DNA of 64,000 bases from contig NZ_JADEYS010000003.1 of NCBI RefSeq assembly GCF_015209595.1, forward strand, positions 1 to 64,000. Reading direction: 5' to 3'. Position 1 is the stretch's first letter. Every line of letters begins with the position of its first letter. Source of the stretch: Pontibacterium sinense. GTDB taxonomy: Bacteria; Pseudomonadota; Gammaproteobacteria; Pseudomonadales; Balneatricaceae. The translations under genes and the position numbers were made by a program. The notes under the pieces were generated by a model. That model saw only the letters and a program-made list of their open reading frames with translations, did not search any database and had not been told where the DNA came from. This document shows, in pieces, positions 1-8,445 of this stretch.

Positions 1-76
1 CGCCCGTAGCTCAGCTGGATAGAGTACCTGGCTACGAACCAGGCGGTCAGAGGTTCGAATCCTCTCGGGCGCGCCA
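1..76 (+). tRNA. tRNA-Arg (anticodon ACG), first base outside the window
   Basis: A cloverleaf can be folded. The 3' acceptor strand CGGGCGC at 66-72 pairs with the 5' end, whose first G lies just before base 1. The anticodon stem is CCTGG/CCAGG around the loop CTACGAA, giving anticodon ACG, and the T-loop is GGTTCGAATCC. CCA is encoded at 74-76. It would read CGN arginine codons after A34-to-I editing. No terminator follows directly. Confidence 0.95.
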
Positions 77-96
77 CTCCTCTTATGAAACACTTC

Positions 97-209
97 GCAC
101 CAACATATTAATATCCCGATTCTTTAGTATCTTGTTCTGACGCTTTATATCCCCGCTTCTGTATTACCTCGTTCTAACGCTTTATAATTCCGCTTCTGTT
201 TTTTACCTC
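97..209 (+). repeat. Degenerate tandem repeat (about 37-39 bp unit) between tRNA-Arg and thiI
   Basis: Two clear imperfect copies lie head to tail at 134-170 and 171-209. Both start GTTCT(G/A)ACGCTTTATA, continue with CCGCTTCTGT and end TTACCTC. The preceding bases 97-133 show a more decayed version (TTAATATCCCG, TTCTTTAGTATCTT). The array ends 16 bases before the thiI start codon. No coding potential is seen. It may be a remnant of a duplicated tRNA spacer or of a promoter region, but its function is unknown. Confidence 0.6.
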
Positions 210-225
210 GTTGGGCATTACATCG

Positions 226-1686
226 ATGAAGTTCATTGCGAAACTCTTTCCCGAGATTACCATCAAGAGTCGTCCCGTTCGTAAACGGATGATTCAGCGT
301 CTGCAATCCAATCTCCATAACATTCTTAAGCGCTCATGTGCTGATATTAAAGTTCAGGGGCACTGGGACAAAGTCGAAGTTTTCCTGTCAGGCGACGACG
401 CTGAGATGCGTGAGCTGATTGTTGACGTGCTTCAGCGTACGCCGGGTGTGCAGTACTTTATTGAAGTGCAGGAATACCCTCTGGGCGACTTCGACAGCGT
501 ATTTCAGCTCACCCGTGAGGCTTATGCTGACCGTATTAAGGGTAAGACCTTCAAGGTGCGTGTGAAGCGCGCGGGCCAGCATGACTTTAAGTCTCCGGAG
601 CTAGAGCGTTATGTCGGTGGCGGCCTGCGTGAGCACACTGAGGCGGCGGGTGTGGATGTTCATAACCCTGAGGTGTGGGTGGATCTGGAGATTAAGGACG
701 ACAAGCTCTATATCATTCGTGACACCTTTAAGGGGCTCGGTGGTTACCCGCTGGGCAGCCAGCAGGAGGTGCTGTCTCTGATCTCCGGTGGTTTTGACTC
801 GGTTGTTGCAAGTTATATGACGATGCGTCGTGGCTGTAAGACCCATTTCCTGTTTTTTAATCTGGGTGGTGCGGCACATGAGATCGGTGTTAAGCAGATT
901 GCGTTGTACTTATGGCAGAAATACGGTTCCTCCGGACGCGTAAAATTCATCACTGTGCCGTTTGAAGAGGTCGTTGGTGAGATTTTGCAGAGTGTGCATC
1001 ACTCCCATATGGGTGTCGTACTAAAGCGTATGATGATGCGTGCGGGTGAGCAGGTTGCTAATCGTATGAAGATTGATGCCCTGGTGACCGGTGAGAGTAT
1101 TGCGCAAGTATCCAGTCAGACCCTGCCCAACCTGGCGTTGATCGATGCATCCACCCAGAAACTGGTGGTGCGCCCGCTGGTGGTTATGGATAAGCAGGAC
1201 ATTATTGATGTGTCCAAACAGATTGGTACTTACGATTTGGCCAAGTGCATGCCTGAATATTGCGGCGTGATCTCTGACCGCCCGACGACGCATGCCAAAA
1301 TAGATCGCCTGGAAGAGGAAGAGTCTAATTTCGACGAAGAGGTTTTGGAAAAGGCGCTTCAATCTGCACAAGTGATCTCTATCGACGAGATTGTTGAGGA
1401 TATTAATAGCCATGCAAAAGTGGAAGCGCTGAGTAAGGTATCTGAGAATCAGGTGATTATTGATATTCGCGCACCTCACGAGCAAGAGAAGAAACCTCTG
1501 AATATGCCGGGTTGTGAAATCTTGGCCATCCCGTTTTATAGCTTGGGTGGAAAAGTTGATGGTCTTGAGCCTGAAAAAGAATACTTGCTGTACTGTGAAA
1601 AGGGCGTGATGAGCCAGATGCATGCCCAGCAGCTGCAAGATAGTGGGTATCAGAACATCAAGGTGTTCCGCCCTGCTGTTCAGTAA
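226..1686 (+). CDS. thiI: tRNA 4-thiouridine synthase / thiazole sulfur carrier ThiI
   Basis: Cytoplasmic enzyme that adenylates U8 of tRNA and, with IscS-derived sulfur, makes 4-thiouridine; it also supplies sulfur for the thiazole of thiamine. The 486-residue product has an N-terminal ferredoxin-like/THUMP region, a PP-loop motif SGGFDS at about 187-192, and a C-terminal rhodanese domain with the persulfide cysteine in LLYCEKG (Cys457). A second conserved cysteine sits in MPEYCGV. Length matches the enterobacterial protein (about 482). I place the start at the ATG at 226, because the protein then begins MKFIAKLFPEI as in known ThiI; an upstream TTG at 211 would add five residues without support. 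It appears monocistronic. Confidence 0.97.
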   Translation: MKFIAKLFPEITIKSRPVRKRMIQRLQSNLHNILKRSCADIKVQGHWDKVEVFLSGDDAEMRELIVDVLQRTPGVQYFIEVQEYPLGDFDSVFQLTREAYADRIKGKTFKVRVKRAGQHDFKSPELERYVGGGLREHTEAAGVDVHNPEVWVDLEIKDDKLYIIRDTFKGLGGYPLGSQQEVLSLISGGFDSVVASYMTMRRGCKTHFLFFNLGGAAHEIGVKQIALYLWQKYGSSGRVKFITVPFEEVVGEILQSVHHSHMGVVLKRMMMRAGEQVANRMKIDALVTGESIAQVSSQTLPNLALIDASTQKLVVRPLVVMDKQDIIDVSKQIGTYDLAKCMPEYCGVISDRPTTHAKIDRLEEEESNFDEEVLEKALQSAQVISIDEIVEDINSHAKVEALSKVSENQVIIDIRAPHEQEKKPLNMPGCEILAIPFYSLGGKVDGLEPEKEYLLYCEKGVMSQMHAQQLQDSGYQNIKVFRPAVQ

Positions 1687-1765
1687 TCGCGCGGTCTGGC
1701 GCTGAATTGCCTCTTAGACGGCCGGAACAAAGATCAACATTTTTACAGAAACTGTCGACAATACG

Positions 1766-1794
1766 CTGAAAAGTTGCGCATTTTTGTCTAAAAT
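1766..1794 (+). promoter_or_regulatory. Candidate sigma-70 promoter of oadGAB
   Basis: CTGAAA at 1766-1771 (4 of 6 to the -35 consensus) is separated by 17 bases from TAAAAT at 1789-1794 (5 of 6 to the -10 consensus). Transcription would start near 1801, leaving a leader of about 150 bases before oadG. This is pattern matching only. Confidence 0.45.
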
Positions 1795-1805
1795 GGCGGC
1801 CGTTT

Positions 1806-1854
1806 GGTTGCCTGAAATCTGCATTTCAGGTTTAATTGTGATCCATTTGCAACC
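1806..1854 (+). promoter_or_regulatory. Nested inverted repeats in the oadGAB leader
   Basis: A perfect 8-bp hairpin, CCTGAAAT (811-818 of kb 1) and ATTTCAGG (823-830), has a 4-base loop. An outer pair, GGTTGC at 1806-1811 and GCAACC at 1849-1854, encloses it and competes for one base. It lies just downstream of the predicted promoter, in otherwise noncoding DNA between thiI and oadG. It could be an operator or an RNA leader structure; no T-tract follows, so it does not look like a terminator. Confidence 0.4.
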
Positions 1855-1949
1855 AGTTTATGCGCTGTCTACGGCGTCTGCCGGGTGATCCTTCGGCGGA
1901 TTTTGCTGTAAGCAGTGTTGGGTTTCGTTATAGAAAGGAGCATCCATAG

Positions 1950-2192
1950 ATGGAAAATATCGTCTCAGAAGGCATCAATTTGATGATCTTCGGTATGGGC
2001 TTCGTTGTCGTCTTTTTGACGCTGCTCGTATTTGCAACTACGGCTATGTCAAAGCTGGTCGCTAAGATTGCTCCCGAGCAACCTCAGCCAAAGCCAGTTA
2101 AGGCAAAAGCAGCTCCGGCTGCCGCTGCTGGTAACAATGATGAGCTGATCGCAGTGATGACCGCTGCGGTACACAAATACCGTTCAAACTAA
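1950..2192 (+). CDS. oadG: Oxaloacetate decarboxylase gamma subunit OadG
   Basis: Small membrane subunit of the sodium-pumping oxaloacetate decarboxylase, which anchors OadA to OadB. The 80-residue product has one hydrophobic segment (about 10-32, IFGMGFVVVFLTLLVFA), then a charged and Pro/Ala-rich linker, and ends with a short helix. This matches the family's usual plan of one transmembrane helix plus a soluble tail. AAAGGAG lies 10-15 bases before the ATG. It is first of three genes in the order gamma-alpha-beta typical of oad operons. Assignment rests on context as much as on its short sequence. Confidence 0.92.
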   Translation: MENIVSEGINLMIFGMGFVVVFLTLLVFATTAMSKLVAKIAPEQPQPKPVKAKAAPAAAAGNNDELIAVMTAAVHKYRSN

Positions 2193-2246
2193 TAAGAACG
2201 GCTTAATAAAGAATAACCTGCATTAATCGACAGAAGGCCATTACCC

Positions 2247-4034
2247 ATGTCCGACGCAAAGAAACCTCTCGGCATTACTGATGTAGTACTACGTGACGCA
2301 CACCAGTCTCTGTTTGCTACTCGTATGCGAGTTGAAGACATGCTTCCGATTGCGGAAAAGCTGGATAAGGTAGGCTACTGGTCCCTAGAAAGTTGGGGCG
2401 GTGCCACTTTTGACTCTTGCATCCGTTTTATCGGTGAAGACCCGTGGGAGCGCATTCGTCTGCTGAAACAGGCGATGCCAAACACCAAACAGCAAATGTT
2501 GCTGCGCGGTCAAAACCTGCTGGGTTACCGTCATTACGCTGATGACGTTGTAAACAAGTTCGTAGAACGTGCTGCAACAAACGGCGTGGACGTATTCCGC
2601 ATCTTCGACGCAATGAACGATCCGCGTAACCTGGAAACAGCTATTAAAGCTGTGAAAGGCACCGGTAAACACGCTCAGGGCACTATCTCTTATACCAAGA
2701 GCTCTGTTCACACCAATGACACTTGGGTCGCGTACGCTAAAACCCTGGAAGACATGGGTGCTGACTCCATCGTAATCAAGGATATGTCAGGTATTCTGAC
2801 GCCTTACGATGGCTTTGACCTGGTATCCCGCCTGAAAGCGCAGACTGATCTGGAAGTGCAGTTGCACGCGCACGCAACGTCCGGTTTGTCCGATATGACC
2901 ATTCTGAAAGCTGTTGAAGCGGGCATTGACCGTGTAGATACTGCTATTTCTTCTATGTCTATGACATACGGTCACACGGCTACCGAATCTGTTGTGGCAG
3001 CGCTGGCTGGTACCGATCGCGATACCGGTCTGGATCTGCTTCAGTTGGAAGAGATCGCTGCTTACTTCCGTGAGGTGCGTAAGAAATACGCTGGTTTCGA
3101 AGGTTCTCTGCGTGGTACAGACTCCCGTATCCTGGTTGCTCAGGTACCGGGCGGCATGTTGACCAACATGGAAAACCAGCTGCGTGAACAGAATGCATCC
3201 GATAAGTTCGATGATGTACTGGCTGAGATTCCACGCGTACGTGAAGATCTGGGTATGATTCCACTTGTAACGCCAACGTCTCAGATCGTGGGTACCCAAG
3301 CGGTAATCAACGTCCTGATGGGCGAGCGCTACAAAACAATCTCTAAAGAAGTTCAGGGTATTCTGAAAGGCGAATACGGTTCTGCTCCTGCACCTTACAA
3401 TGCTGAGCTGCAGGCACGTGTACTGGATGGCGGTGAAGCGATCACTTGTCGTCCTGCAGATCTGCTGGAATCAGAACTGGACAAACTGGTAGGTGAACTG
3501 AAAGGTCTGGCGTCCGAGAAGGGTATTAGCCTGACTGCTGGTGAGAACGAAATTGATGACGTTCTGACTTACGCTTTGTTCCCGCAGGTTGGTCTGAAAT
3601 TCCTTGAAAACCGCGGTAATCCTGACGCATTTGAACCTGCACCGACACTAGAGGACGCACAAGCAATGGCTGCACCTAAGAAATCCGGCCCAGAAGTTTA
3701 CACTATCACTGTTAACGGTCAGAACTATGTAGTACAGGTAGCAGAAGGTGGTGATATCACTGCTGTTGCACCGGCTGCTGCGCCTGCTGCCGCGGCTCCT
3801 GCTGCTGCACCAGCGGGCAATGCTGAAGAAGTACCTGCACCGCTGGCAGGTAACATCTGGAAAGTCGAAGTCGCTGCTGGTCAGGCAGTTCAGGAAGGTG
3901 ACGTTCTGGTCATTCTGGAAGCGATGAAGATGGAAACTGAAGTACGTGCCGCTCGTGCAGGTACCGTAGCTTCTGTTGACGTTAAAGAAGGCGATGCCGT
4001 ACAGGTTGGCGATAGCCTGCTGACTCTGGCGTAA
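2247..4034 (+). CDS. oadA: Oxaloacetate decarboxylase alpha subunit (biotin carboxyltransferase) OadA
   Basis: Cytoplasmic subunit of the decarboxylase. It transfers the C4 carboxyl of oxaloacetate to its own biotin, yielding pyruvate; the carboxybiotin is then decarboxylated at OadB with sodium export. In 595 residues I see an HMGL-like TIM barrel (motif VVLRDAHQS near 12, carbamylated-lysine motif IKDMSG with Lys178, metal histidines 207 and 209 in LHAHATSG), a conserved carboxyltransferase C-terminal part (about 290-490), an Ala/Pro-rich hinge, and a biotinyl domain with EAMKMET, biotin on Lys561. AGAAGG precedes the ATG. Codon choice (CTG, CGT, GGT) suggests strong expression. Confidence 0.97.
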   Translation: MSDAKKPLGITDVVLRDAHQSLFATRMRVEDMLPIAEKLDKVGYWSLESWGGATFDSCIRFIGEDPWERIRLLKQAMPNTKQQMLLRGQNLLGYRHYADDVVNKFVERAATNGVDVFRIFDAMNDPRNLETAIKAVKGTGKHAQGTISYTKSSVHTNDTWVAYAKTLEDMGADSIVIKDMSGILTPYDGFDLVSRLKAQTDLEVQLHAHATSGLSDMTILKAVEAGIDRVDTAISSMSMTYGHTATESVVAALAGTDRDTGLDLLQLEEIAAYFREVRKKYAGFEGSLRGTDSRILVAQVPGGMLTNMENQLREQNASDKFDDVLAEIPRVREDLGMIPLVTPTSQIVGTQAVINVLMGERYKTISKEVQGILKGEYGSAPAPYNAELQARVLDGGEAITCRPADLLESELDKLVGELKGLASEKGISLTAGENEIDDVLTYALFPQVGLKFLENRGNPDAFEPAPTLEDAQAMAAPKKSGPEVYTITVNGQNYVVQVAEGGDITAVAPAAAPAAAAPAAAPAGNAEEVPAPLAGNIWKVEVAAGQAVQEGDVLVILEAMKMETEVRAARAGTVASVDVKEGDAVQVGDSLLTLA

Positions 4035-4045
4035 GGTATTCCTCA

Positions 4046-5347
4046 ATGGAAAAACTAATCGAACTGTTTCTTGCCTCTGGTGCTTATAACATCACTGGCG
4101 GTCAGGTCGTAATGATTGCTGTTGGTCTGTTACTTCTGTTTCTGGCCATCAAAAAGAATTTCGAACCGCTGCTTTTGGTGCCGATTGGTTTCGGTGGCAT
4201 TTTGGCGAACATCCCGGAAGCGGGCTTGGCGTACTCTGCAGTAGAGAATGCCGTGCACTTCGCAGTACCGGAAGTCATGAATGCAATGGCTGCTGCGCTG
4301 AATATTGCCAGCACGGATCCTCACGACATTCTGCACGCTTATCACAGCTCCACAGCTGCTGAGCATCAGGGTGCGATCAACGCTGCGCTTGATGGTGGTT
4401 ATGCCAACGGTATGTTGTATAACTTCTACTCTGTTGCGATTGGTTCCACCGTTGCGCCTCTGCTGATTTTCATGGGCGTAGGTGCGATGACCGACTTCGG
4501 TCCGCTGCTGGCGAACCCGCGTACCCTGTTCCTGGGTGCAGCGGCTCAGTTTGGTATCTTTGCAACCGTACTGGGTGCAGTCGGCATGTCCGCTATGGGC
4601 ATCATGGACTTCAACATCCAGGAAGCGGCAGCTATCGGTATCATCGGTGGTGCTGATGGTCCAACGGCTATCTACGTAACCAGCTTGCTGGCTCCTCACC
4701 TGTTGGGTGCAATTGCTGTAGCTGCATACTCTTACATGGCTCTGGTTCCACTGATTCAGCCACCAATCATGCGTGCGCTGACGACTGAAGCTGAGCGTAA
4801 GATTCAGATGAGCCAGCTGCGTCACGTATCTAAACTGGAAAAGATCCTGTTCCCGATCGTGTTGCTGATTCTGGTTGCTCTGTTGCTGCCGGATGCTGCG
4901 CCACTGCTGGGTATGTTCTGTTTCGGTAACCTGATGCGTGAGTGTGGTGTGGTAGATCGTCTGAGCGATACTGCTCAGAATGCACTGATCAACATCGTAA
5001 CCATCTTCCTGGGTCTGTCTGTTGGTTCCAAACTGTCTGCTGACAAGTTCCTGGATCTTCAGACTCTGGGTATCATGGCGCTGGGTATCGTTGCATTCTG
5101 TATCGGTACAGCGGCAGGTGTCCTGATGGCGAAGCTGATGAACAAGATGATGGGTGGCAATGCCATCAATCCTCTGATTGGCTCTGCAGGTGTATCCGCA
5201 GTGCCAATGGCAGCACGTGTATCCAACAAGATTGGTCTGGAGTATAACTCTCAGAACTTCCTGTTGATGCATGCGATGGGCCCGAACGTAGCCGGTGTAA
5301 TCGGTTCTGCGATTGCAGCCGGTGTGATGATCAAGTTCGTAAGCTGA
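4046..5347 (+). CDS. oadB: Oxaloacetate decarboxylase beta subunit (sodium pump) OadB
   Basis: Integral membrane subunit that decarboxylates carboxybiotin and couples this to export of sodium ions. The 433-residue protein is hydrophobic throughout, with about nine to eleven membrane segments. It carries the sodium-site signatures [13 protein letters not shown] (Asp204, equivalent to the essential aspartate near 203 in the Klebsiella protein) and [21 protein letters not shown] near the C-terminus. The gene starts 11 bases after oadA and is followed by a strong terminator, closing the operon. Whether the complex runs in the decarboxylation direction in this organism cannot be read from sequence. 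Confidence 0.97.
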   Translation: MEKLIELFLASGAYNITGGQVVMIAVGLLLLFLAIKKNFEPLLLVPIGFGGILANIPEAGLAYSAVENAVHFAVPEVMNAMAAALNIASTDPHDILHAYHSSTAAEHQGAINAALDGGYANGMLYNFYSVAIGSTVAPLLIFMGVGAMTDFGPLLANPRTLFLGAAAQFGIFATVLGAVGMSAMGIMDFNIQEAAAIGIIGGADGPTAIYVTSLLAPHLLGAIAVAAYSYMALVPLIQPPIMRALTTEAERKIQMSQLRHVSKLEKILFPIVLLILVALLLPDAAPLLGMFCFGNLMRECGVVDRLSDTAQNALINIVTIFLGLSVGSKLSADKFLDLQTLGIMALGIVAFCIGTAAGVLMAKLMNKMMGGNAINPLIGSAGVSAVPMAARVSNKIGLEYNSQNFLLMHAMGPNVAGVIGSAIAAGVMIKFVS

Positions 5348-5364
5348 TCATTGCATCTGAAAAC

Positions 5365-5393
5365 AAAAAAGCTGCCTTCGGGCAGCTTTTTTT
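5365..5393 (+). terminator. Rho-independent terminator, bidirectional
   Basis: Stem GCTGCC/GGCAGC with a TTCG tetraloop, flanked by six A on the left and seven T on the right. It ends the oadGAB transcript. Because of the A-run it can also work for the minus-strand hydrolase gene that ends at 5451. Confidence 0.93.
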
Positions 5394-5450
5394 ATGTCTG
5401 AATGGGCGCCAAATGATGTTAACAGAGGCGCCTGTTTCTAATCGCAGGGG

Positions 5451-6374
5451 CTAATGTCCGGCGAGTACTTCCATATGCGCCTGCACACTGAATGCGAGTG
5501 AGACAGGATTGTAGCCGCCTTCCAGCATAGAGACGATACGGTTTTCAGAGTATGTGCGAGCACTGTCTGCGAGCATGCTGGTAACCCAGCGGTAGTCTTC
5601 TTCATCCAGTTTGATATCTGCCATTGGATCTTCATGATGGGCATCGAAGCCTGCAGAGATGAATATCATGTCGGGTTTGTGTGCCTGAATCGCAGGGAGC
5701 CACCGGCTTTCTATGAGTTGTCGGAAGACTGCGCTTCCAGAATGAGCATCCATCGGGCAGTTGACGATATTATCCCGCTTGATTTCGCTGTAGCGTTCTG
5801 GATAGAACGGGTGCTGGAAGCTGGAGCAAACCAGCACTTCAGGGCGGTCTTTAAAGATATCCACAGTGCCATTGCCGTGATGTACATCGAAATCAAATAT
5901 GGCAACGCGATTGATCCCTGGTTGCTGAAGTGCGTGAATAGCAGCAATGGCAATATTGTTGTAGAAACAAAACCCCATAGGGATGTTGTGTTCAGCGTGG
6001 TGGCCCGGGGGTCTTACCGCACAGAAGGCATTTTGAGCCTTACCTTCTAATACGCGATTGACTGCAAGTATCCCGGAGCCAGCCGCAAGGCTTGCAGCAT
6101 GCAGGGAGTCTGGGCAGAGTGCGGTATCTTCATCGGCATAAAAGATTCCTTCCTTCGGAACTTTCATTTCAAGCCGCTTTTGGTGCAGCTCTGCGTGGGC
6201 AAGTTGGATCTGCTGAGCGGTTACATGCACAGATTGTTGTTGATCCAGTTCGGCCATCAGACCTGTTTTTTCCAGTACTTTGCGGATAGCAAGCAGGCGT
6301 ACTGGCGCTTCTGGATGTTCAGGGCCCATATTGTGCAGCCCACAGTCCTCGTGGGAGATAAATGCTGTTGTCAT
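5451..6374 (-). CDS. Class II histone-deacetylase-like / acetylpolyamine amidohydrolase family enzyme
   Basis: Zinc-dependent deacetylase of the arginase/deacetylase superfamily; bacterial members act on acetylated polyamines, lysines or other small amides, and the substrate here is unknown. The 307 residues contain the full catalytic set: RPPGHHAEHN (tandem His125-His126), FDFDVHHGNGT (zinc ligands Asp163 and His165), ISAGFDAHHEDP (zinc ligand Asp244) and LEGGYN (catalytic Tyr288). Length fits single-domain bacterial members. There is no signal peptide, so it should be cytoplasmic. It stands alone on the minus strand; its ATG has no strong ribosome-binding site. A link to the nearby acetate genes is tempting but unsupported. 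Confidence 0.92.
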   Translation of the reverse strand: MTTAFISHEDCGLHNMGPEHPEAPVRLLAIRKVLEKTGLMAELDQQQSVHVTAQQIQLAHAELHQKRLEMKVPKEGIFYADEDTALCPDSLHAASLAAGSGILAVNRVLEGKAQNAFCAVRPPGHHAEHNIPMGFCFYNNIAIAAIHALQQPGINRVAIFDFDVHHGNGTVDIFKDRPEVLVCSSFQHPFYPERYSEIKRDNIVNCPMDAHSGSAVFRQLIESRWLPAIQAHKPDMIFISAGFDAHHEDPMADIKLDEEDYRWVTSMLADSARTYSENRIVSMLEGGYNPVSLAFSVQAHMEVLAGH

Positions 6375-6665
6375 GTCTATTTTGTTTTCAGCCTTTTCTT
6401 TCAGTTTAAAGAAATCCTGTTGGCCCTGTCCTTATCCAAACGTCTTATTTTACTCAGTGAATGGCTTTGCTGTGTTTTTTTTGACCTATGTCATTAGATT
6501 CCGAGCACTTAATCGTTAGCATAGTTTTCACAGCATAGAACTGTCTTGGCACCGTGCGTTTCACCCTACGTACGGTGCTTTTTTTTTATAAGCTGATACA
6601 CTTTTCCCTATACTTCCAGTCACTTAGTAAGTCTGGAAGCCTTGCGGTGAGCATAGGTACGGAAA
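6375..6665. other. Divergent intergenic region, no gene seen; holds one + strand terminator
   Basis: 291 bases between the minus-strand hydrolase and the plus-strand receiver-TPR gene. The only strong element is an intrinsic terminator at 6549-6587 that points away from any annotated + strand gene. No convincing -35/-10 pair, tRNA or ORF was found. Confidence 0.6.
6549..6587 (+). terminator. Orphan Rho-independent terminator (possible 3' end of a small RNA)
   Basis: GCACCGT at 6549-6555 pairs with ACGGTGC at 6572-6578. The stem extends inward by four more pairs including one G-U, with an 8-base loop, and nine T follow. The left side has no A-run, so it acts only on + strand transcripts. The only genes upstream on the + strand end at 5347 behind their own terminator, so whatever this element ends must start in or antisense to the hydrolase region. 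Confidence 0.75.
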
Positions 6666-8270
6666 GTGGCAACAGTTGATTATTCGGATAAGCGTGTTTT
6701 ACTCGTTGAAAGCAGCGGGAATATGCGTGCATCCATTTTTTATATGTTGCGCTCTCTGGGTATCGTTAATGTTCGTGCGACAACTGTCAGTGATCGTGTT
6801 TTAGCTGATATTGCTAATCATGACTATGACATCGTTCTTCTTGGCCACAACGTCAGTGACTCCTTTGCGGGTATTCAATTGCTTGAAGAGGCGCGTTTTC
6901 GTGGCTACATGAAGCCCAGTGCCAGCTGGGTGTTTATGACCAGCGATGCTTCGCAGGAAGCGATACTGCACGCTATAGATAGCCAGCCTGATATTCTCAT
7001 TACCAAACCTTTTACCGTTGATAAATTAAAGGGGCGTCTTGACGCACTGATGACTCGCCGTGCGCGATTTCATGACATTGATCGTGCAATAGAGTCTGAA
7101 GACTATGAAGCAGCGATACGTCTCTGTCTGACGCGATTTACAACAGATGATCCTGATTACGATGGGGCTCAGCTTGTTGCTTGTATGGTGCTAAGTAAGC
7201 TGAAGCGCTACGAGCAACTCGGTAAGTTATCCGAAGAGTTGTATTGGCGTACTCGTGATAAGGAAGCGGGGTTATTTTGGGCGGAGTCTCTGGTGTTTTT
7301 GGGGCAGCCTGATGATTCGGTTAATTTATTGCAAGATATCATTGCCGCAAACCCCTTATATATGGGGGCCTATGACATGCTTGCACTGGCCCATGAGCAT
7401 CAGGGAGAGTTGGATGAAGCGCGTGAAATTGTAAAGCTGGCGACGTCTAAATCTCCGATGGGGATTCCTCGGCAGATGGAATTGGGGCGTTTGGCAACTC
7501 AAACGCGCCATCTTGAAGTCGCTGAAGGGGCTTATAGGCGTTCTATTACTTTGGGTCAAAAGAGTTGCTATAAATCGCCAGAGCCCTATTTAAAAATGGC
7601 GAATGTGCTTCGCCTTGGTGTTGGCTCGGTTAATGAGCACCAGTTGCTGGATGCAGAGCGGCGATTTGAAGGGTTGTTGCTGCAGGCGGCATCTCAGTTT
7701 AAGGACGATAAGTCGCTTAAAGTTAAGGCTGCGTTGCTGAAGTGTGAAATGGCGCGTTCTTTAGAGAGAGAAACTGAGGCGGAGAAGTTTGCCGTGGAGG
7801 CAAAGCGAGAAAATGATGCCTTGGAGGAGCCGCTGGATCTAGGTAGAGAGCAAGCCCTCTTGTCTGGGCAGCCTGTTGCTAGGCCTGAGAAGAAAGTTGA
7901 GAGTAAAACCGAGAAAGAGGGGGCGGTTAAACGGGATTCAAGTATGAGCCTGAAGGTTAACCGTCAGGGTGTAAAGCACTATTCAAATGGCCGATTATCT
8001 CAAGCATTGAGGCACTTTGGTTTAGCGTTGGAATATGATTACGCCAACGGAGACGCACTGTGCAACTTAGCGCAGATGTATCTTGAGCTCGCGCGTGATG
8101 ACAAGGCTAAGCGTGATGCTCGCCTAATTATGTTTGATCGCAATATGCACTTGGCAGGAAAGTTGAGGCTGTCTGCGGAAGCACTTAAAAAGAAAAAGGT
8201 GCTGCAGGCTCTACGAAAGAAGGATATTGATGGTTTGCCGCCGGGGCCTTTGGGAGCGTTGCTTAGGTAG
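6666..8270 (+). CDS. Receiver-like domain fused to TPR repeats, phospho-acceptor Asp missing
   Basis: 534 residues starting at GTG (upstream GGTACGGAAA is a weak ribosome-binding site). Residues about 1-130 resemble a response-regulator receiver: the beta-strand VLLVESSG replaces the usual acidic pair with a single Glu, Thr in VFMTSD and Lys in ITKPF are kept, but the phospho-acceptor position is Gly60 (DIVLLGHN). From about 135 on there are helical TPR-like repeats (YEAAIRLC, ADPLYMGAYDMLALAHEHQGELDEAR type, and SQALRHFGLALEYDYANGDALCNLAQMYLE near the end), with a charged linker around 400-430. Similar receiver-TPR proteins lie near motility genes in other gammaproteobacteria, but its role is not known. 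It is probably a protein-interaction scaffold rather than a phospho-switch. Confidence 0.8.
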   Translation: MATVDYSDKRVLLVESSGNMRASIFYMLRSLGIVNVRATTVSDRVLADIANHDYDIVLLGHNVSDSFAGIQLLEEARFRGYMKPSASWVFMTSDASQEAILHAIDSQPDILITKPFTVDKLKGRLDALMTRRARFHDIDRAIESEDYEAAIRLCLTRFTTDDPDYDGAQLVACMVLSKLKRYEQLGKLSEELYWRTRDKEAGLFWAESLVFLGQPDDSVNLLQDIIAANPLYMGAYDMLALAHEHQGELDEAREIVKLATSKSPMGIPRQMELGRLATQTRHLEVAEGAYRRSITLGQKSCYKSPEPYLKMANVLRLGVGSVNEHQLLDAERRFEGLLLQAASQFKDDKSLKVKAALLKCEMARSLERETEAEKFAVEAKRENDALEEPLDLGREQALLSGQPVARPEKKVESKTEKEGAVKRDSSMSLKVNRQGVKHYSNGRLSQALRHFGLALEYDYANGDALCNLAQMYLELARDDKAKRDARLIMFDRNMHLAGKLRLSAEALKKKKVLQALRKKDIDGLPPGPLGALLR

Positions 8271-8298
8271 CAGTTGAGCGGAGGTGTCGATCTTGGAA

Positions 8299-8375
8299 TG
8301 GCGTCCCAGAGAGGATTCGAACCCCTGGCCTGTCCCTTAGGAGGGGACCGCTCTATCCAGCTGAGCTACTGGGAC
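8299..8375 (-). tRNA. tRNA-Arg (anticodon CCT)
   Basis: On the minus strand a full 77-base cloverleaf: acceptor GTCCCAG/CTGGGAC, anticodon stem GTCCC/GGGAC with loop CTCCTAA (anticodon CCT, reads AGG), T-arm with GGTTCGAATCC, and encoded CCA. It converges with the receiver-TPR gene and lies 70 bases downstream of flgN. Such single-copy tRNA-Arg(CCT) genes are often integration sites, but no integrase or duplicated 3' end is present here. Confidence 0.96.
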
Positions 8376-8445
8376 ACAGATTGCTTGATGACGGCGGCGA
8401 TTCTAACGCTAAAGCGTCCAAGAGTCATCTGCTAGTTGGGGAATA

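Noticed and set aside
4130-5272. Long minus-strand frame (380 codons) inside oadB
   Set aside because: His/Gln/Arg/Thr-rich translation typical of antisense to a membrane protein gene with strongly biased codons.
5634-6050. Open frame on the + strand within the hydrolase gene
   Set aside because: It is the antisense shadow of a well-conserved deacetylase reading frame, with no ribosome-binding site and no recognisable product.
6548-6566. TTGGCAC near 6548 as a sigma-54 -24 element for the receiver-TPR gene
   Set aside because: No GC at the required distance; the bases are explained by the terminator stem.
8299-8375. tRNA-Arg(CCT) as the attachment site of an integrated element
   Set aside because: No integrase, no duplicated tRNA 3' end and no foreign-looking genes flank it in this window.
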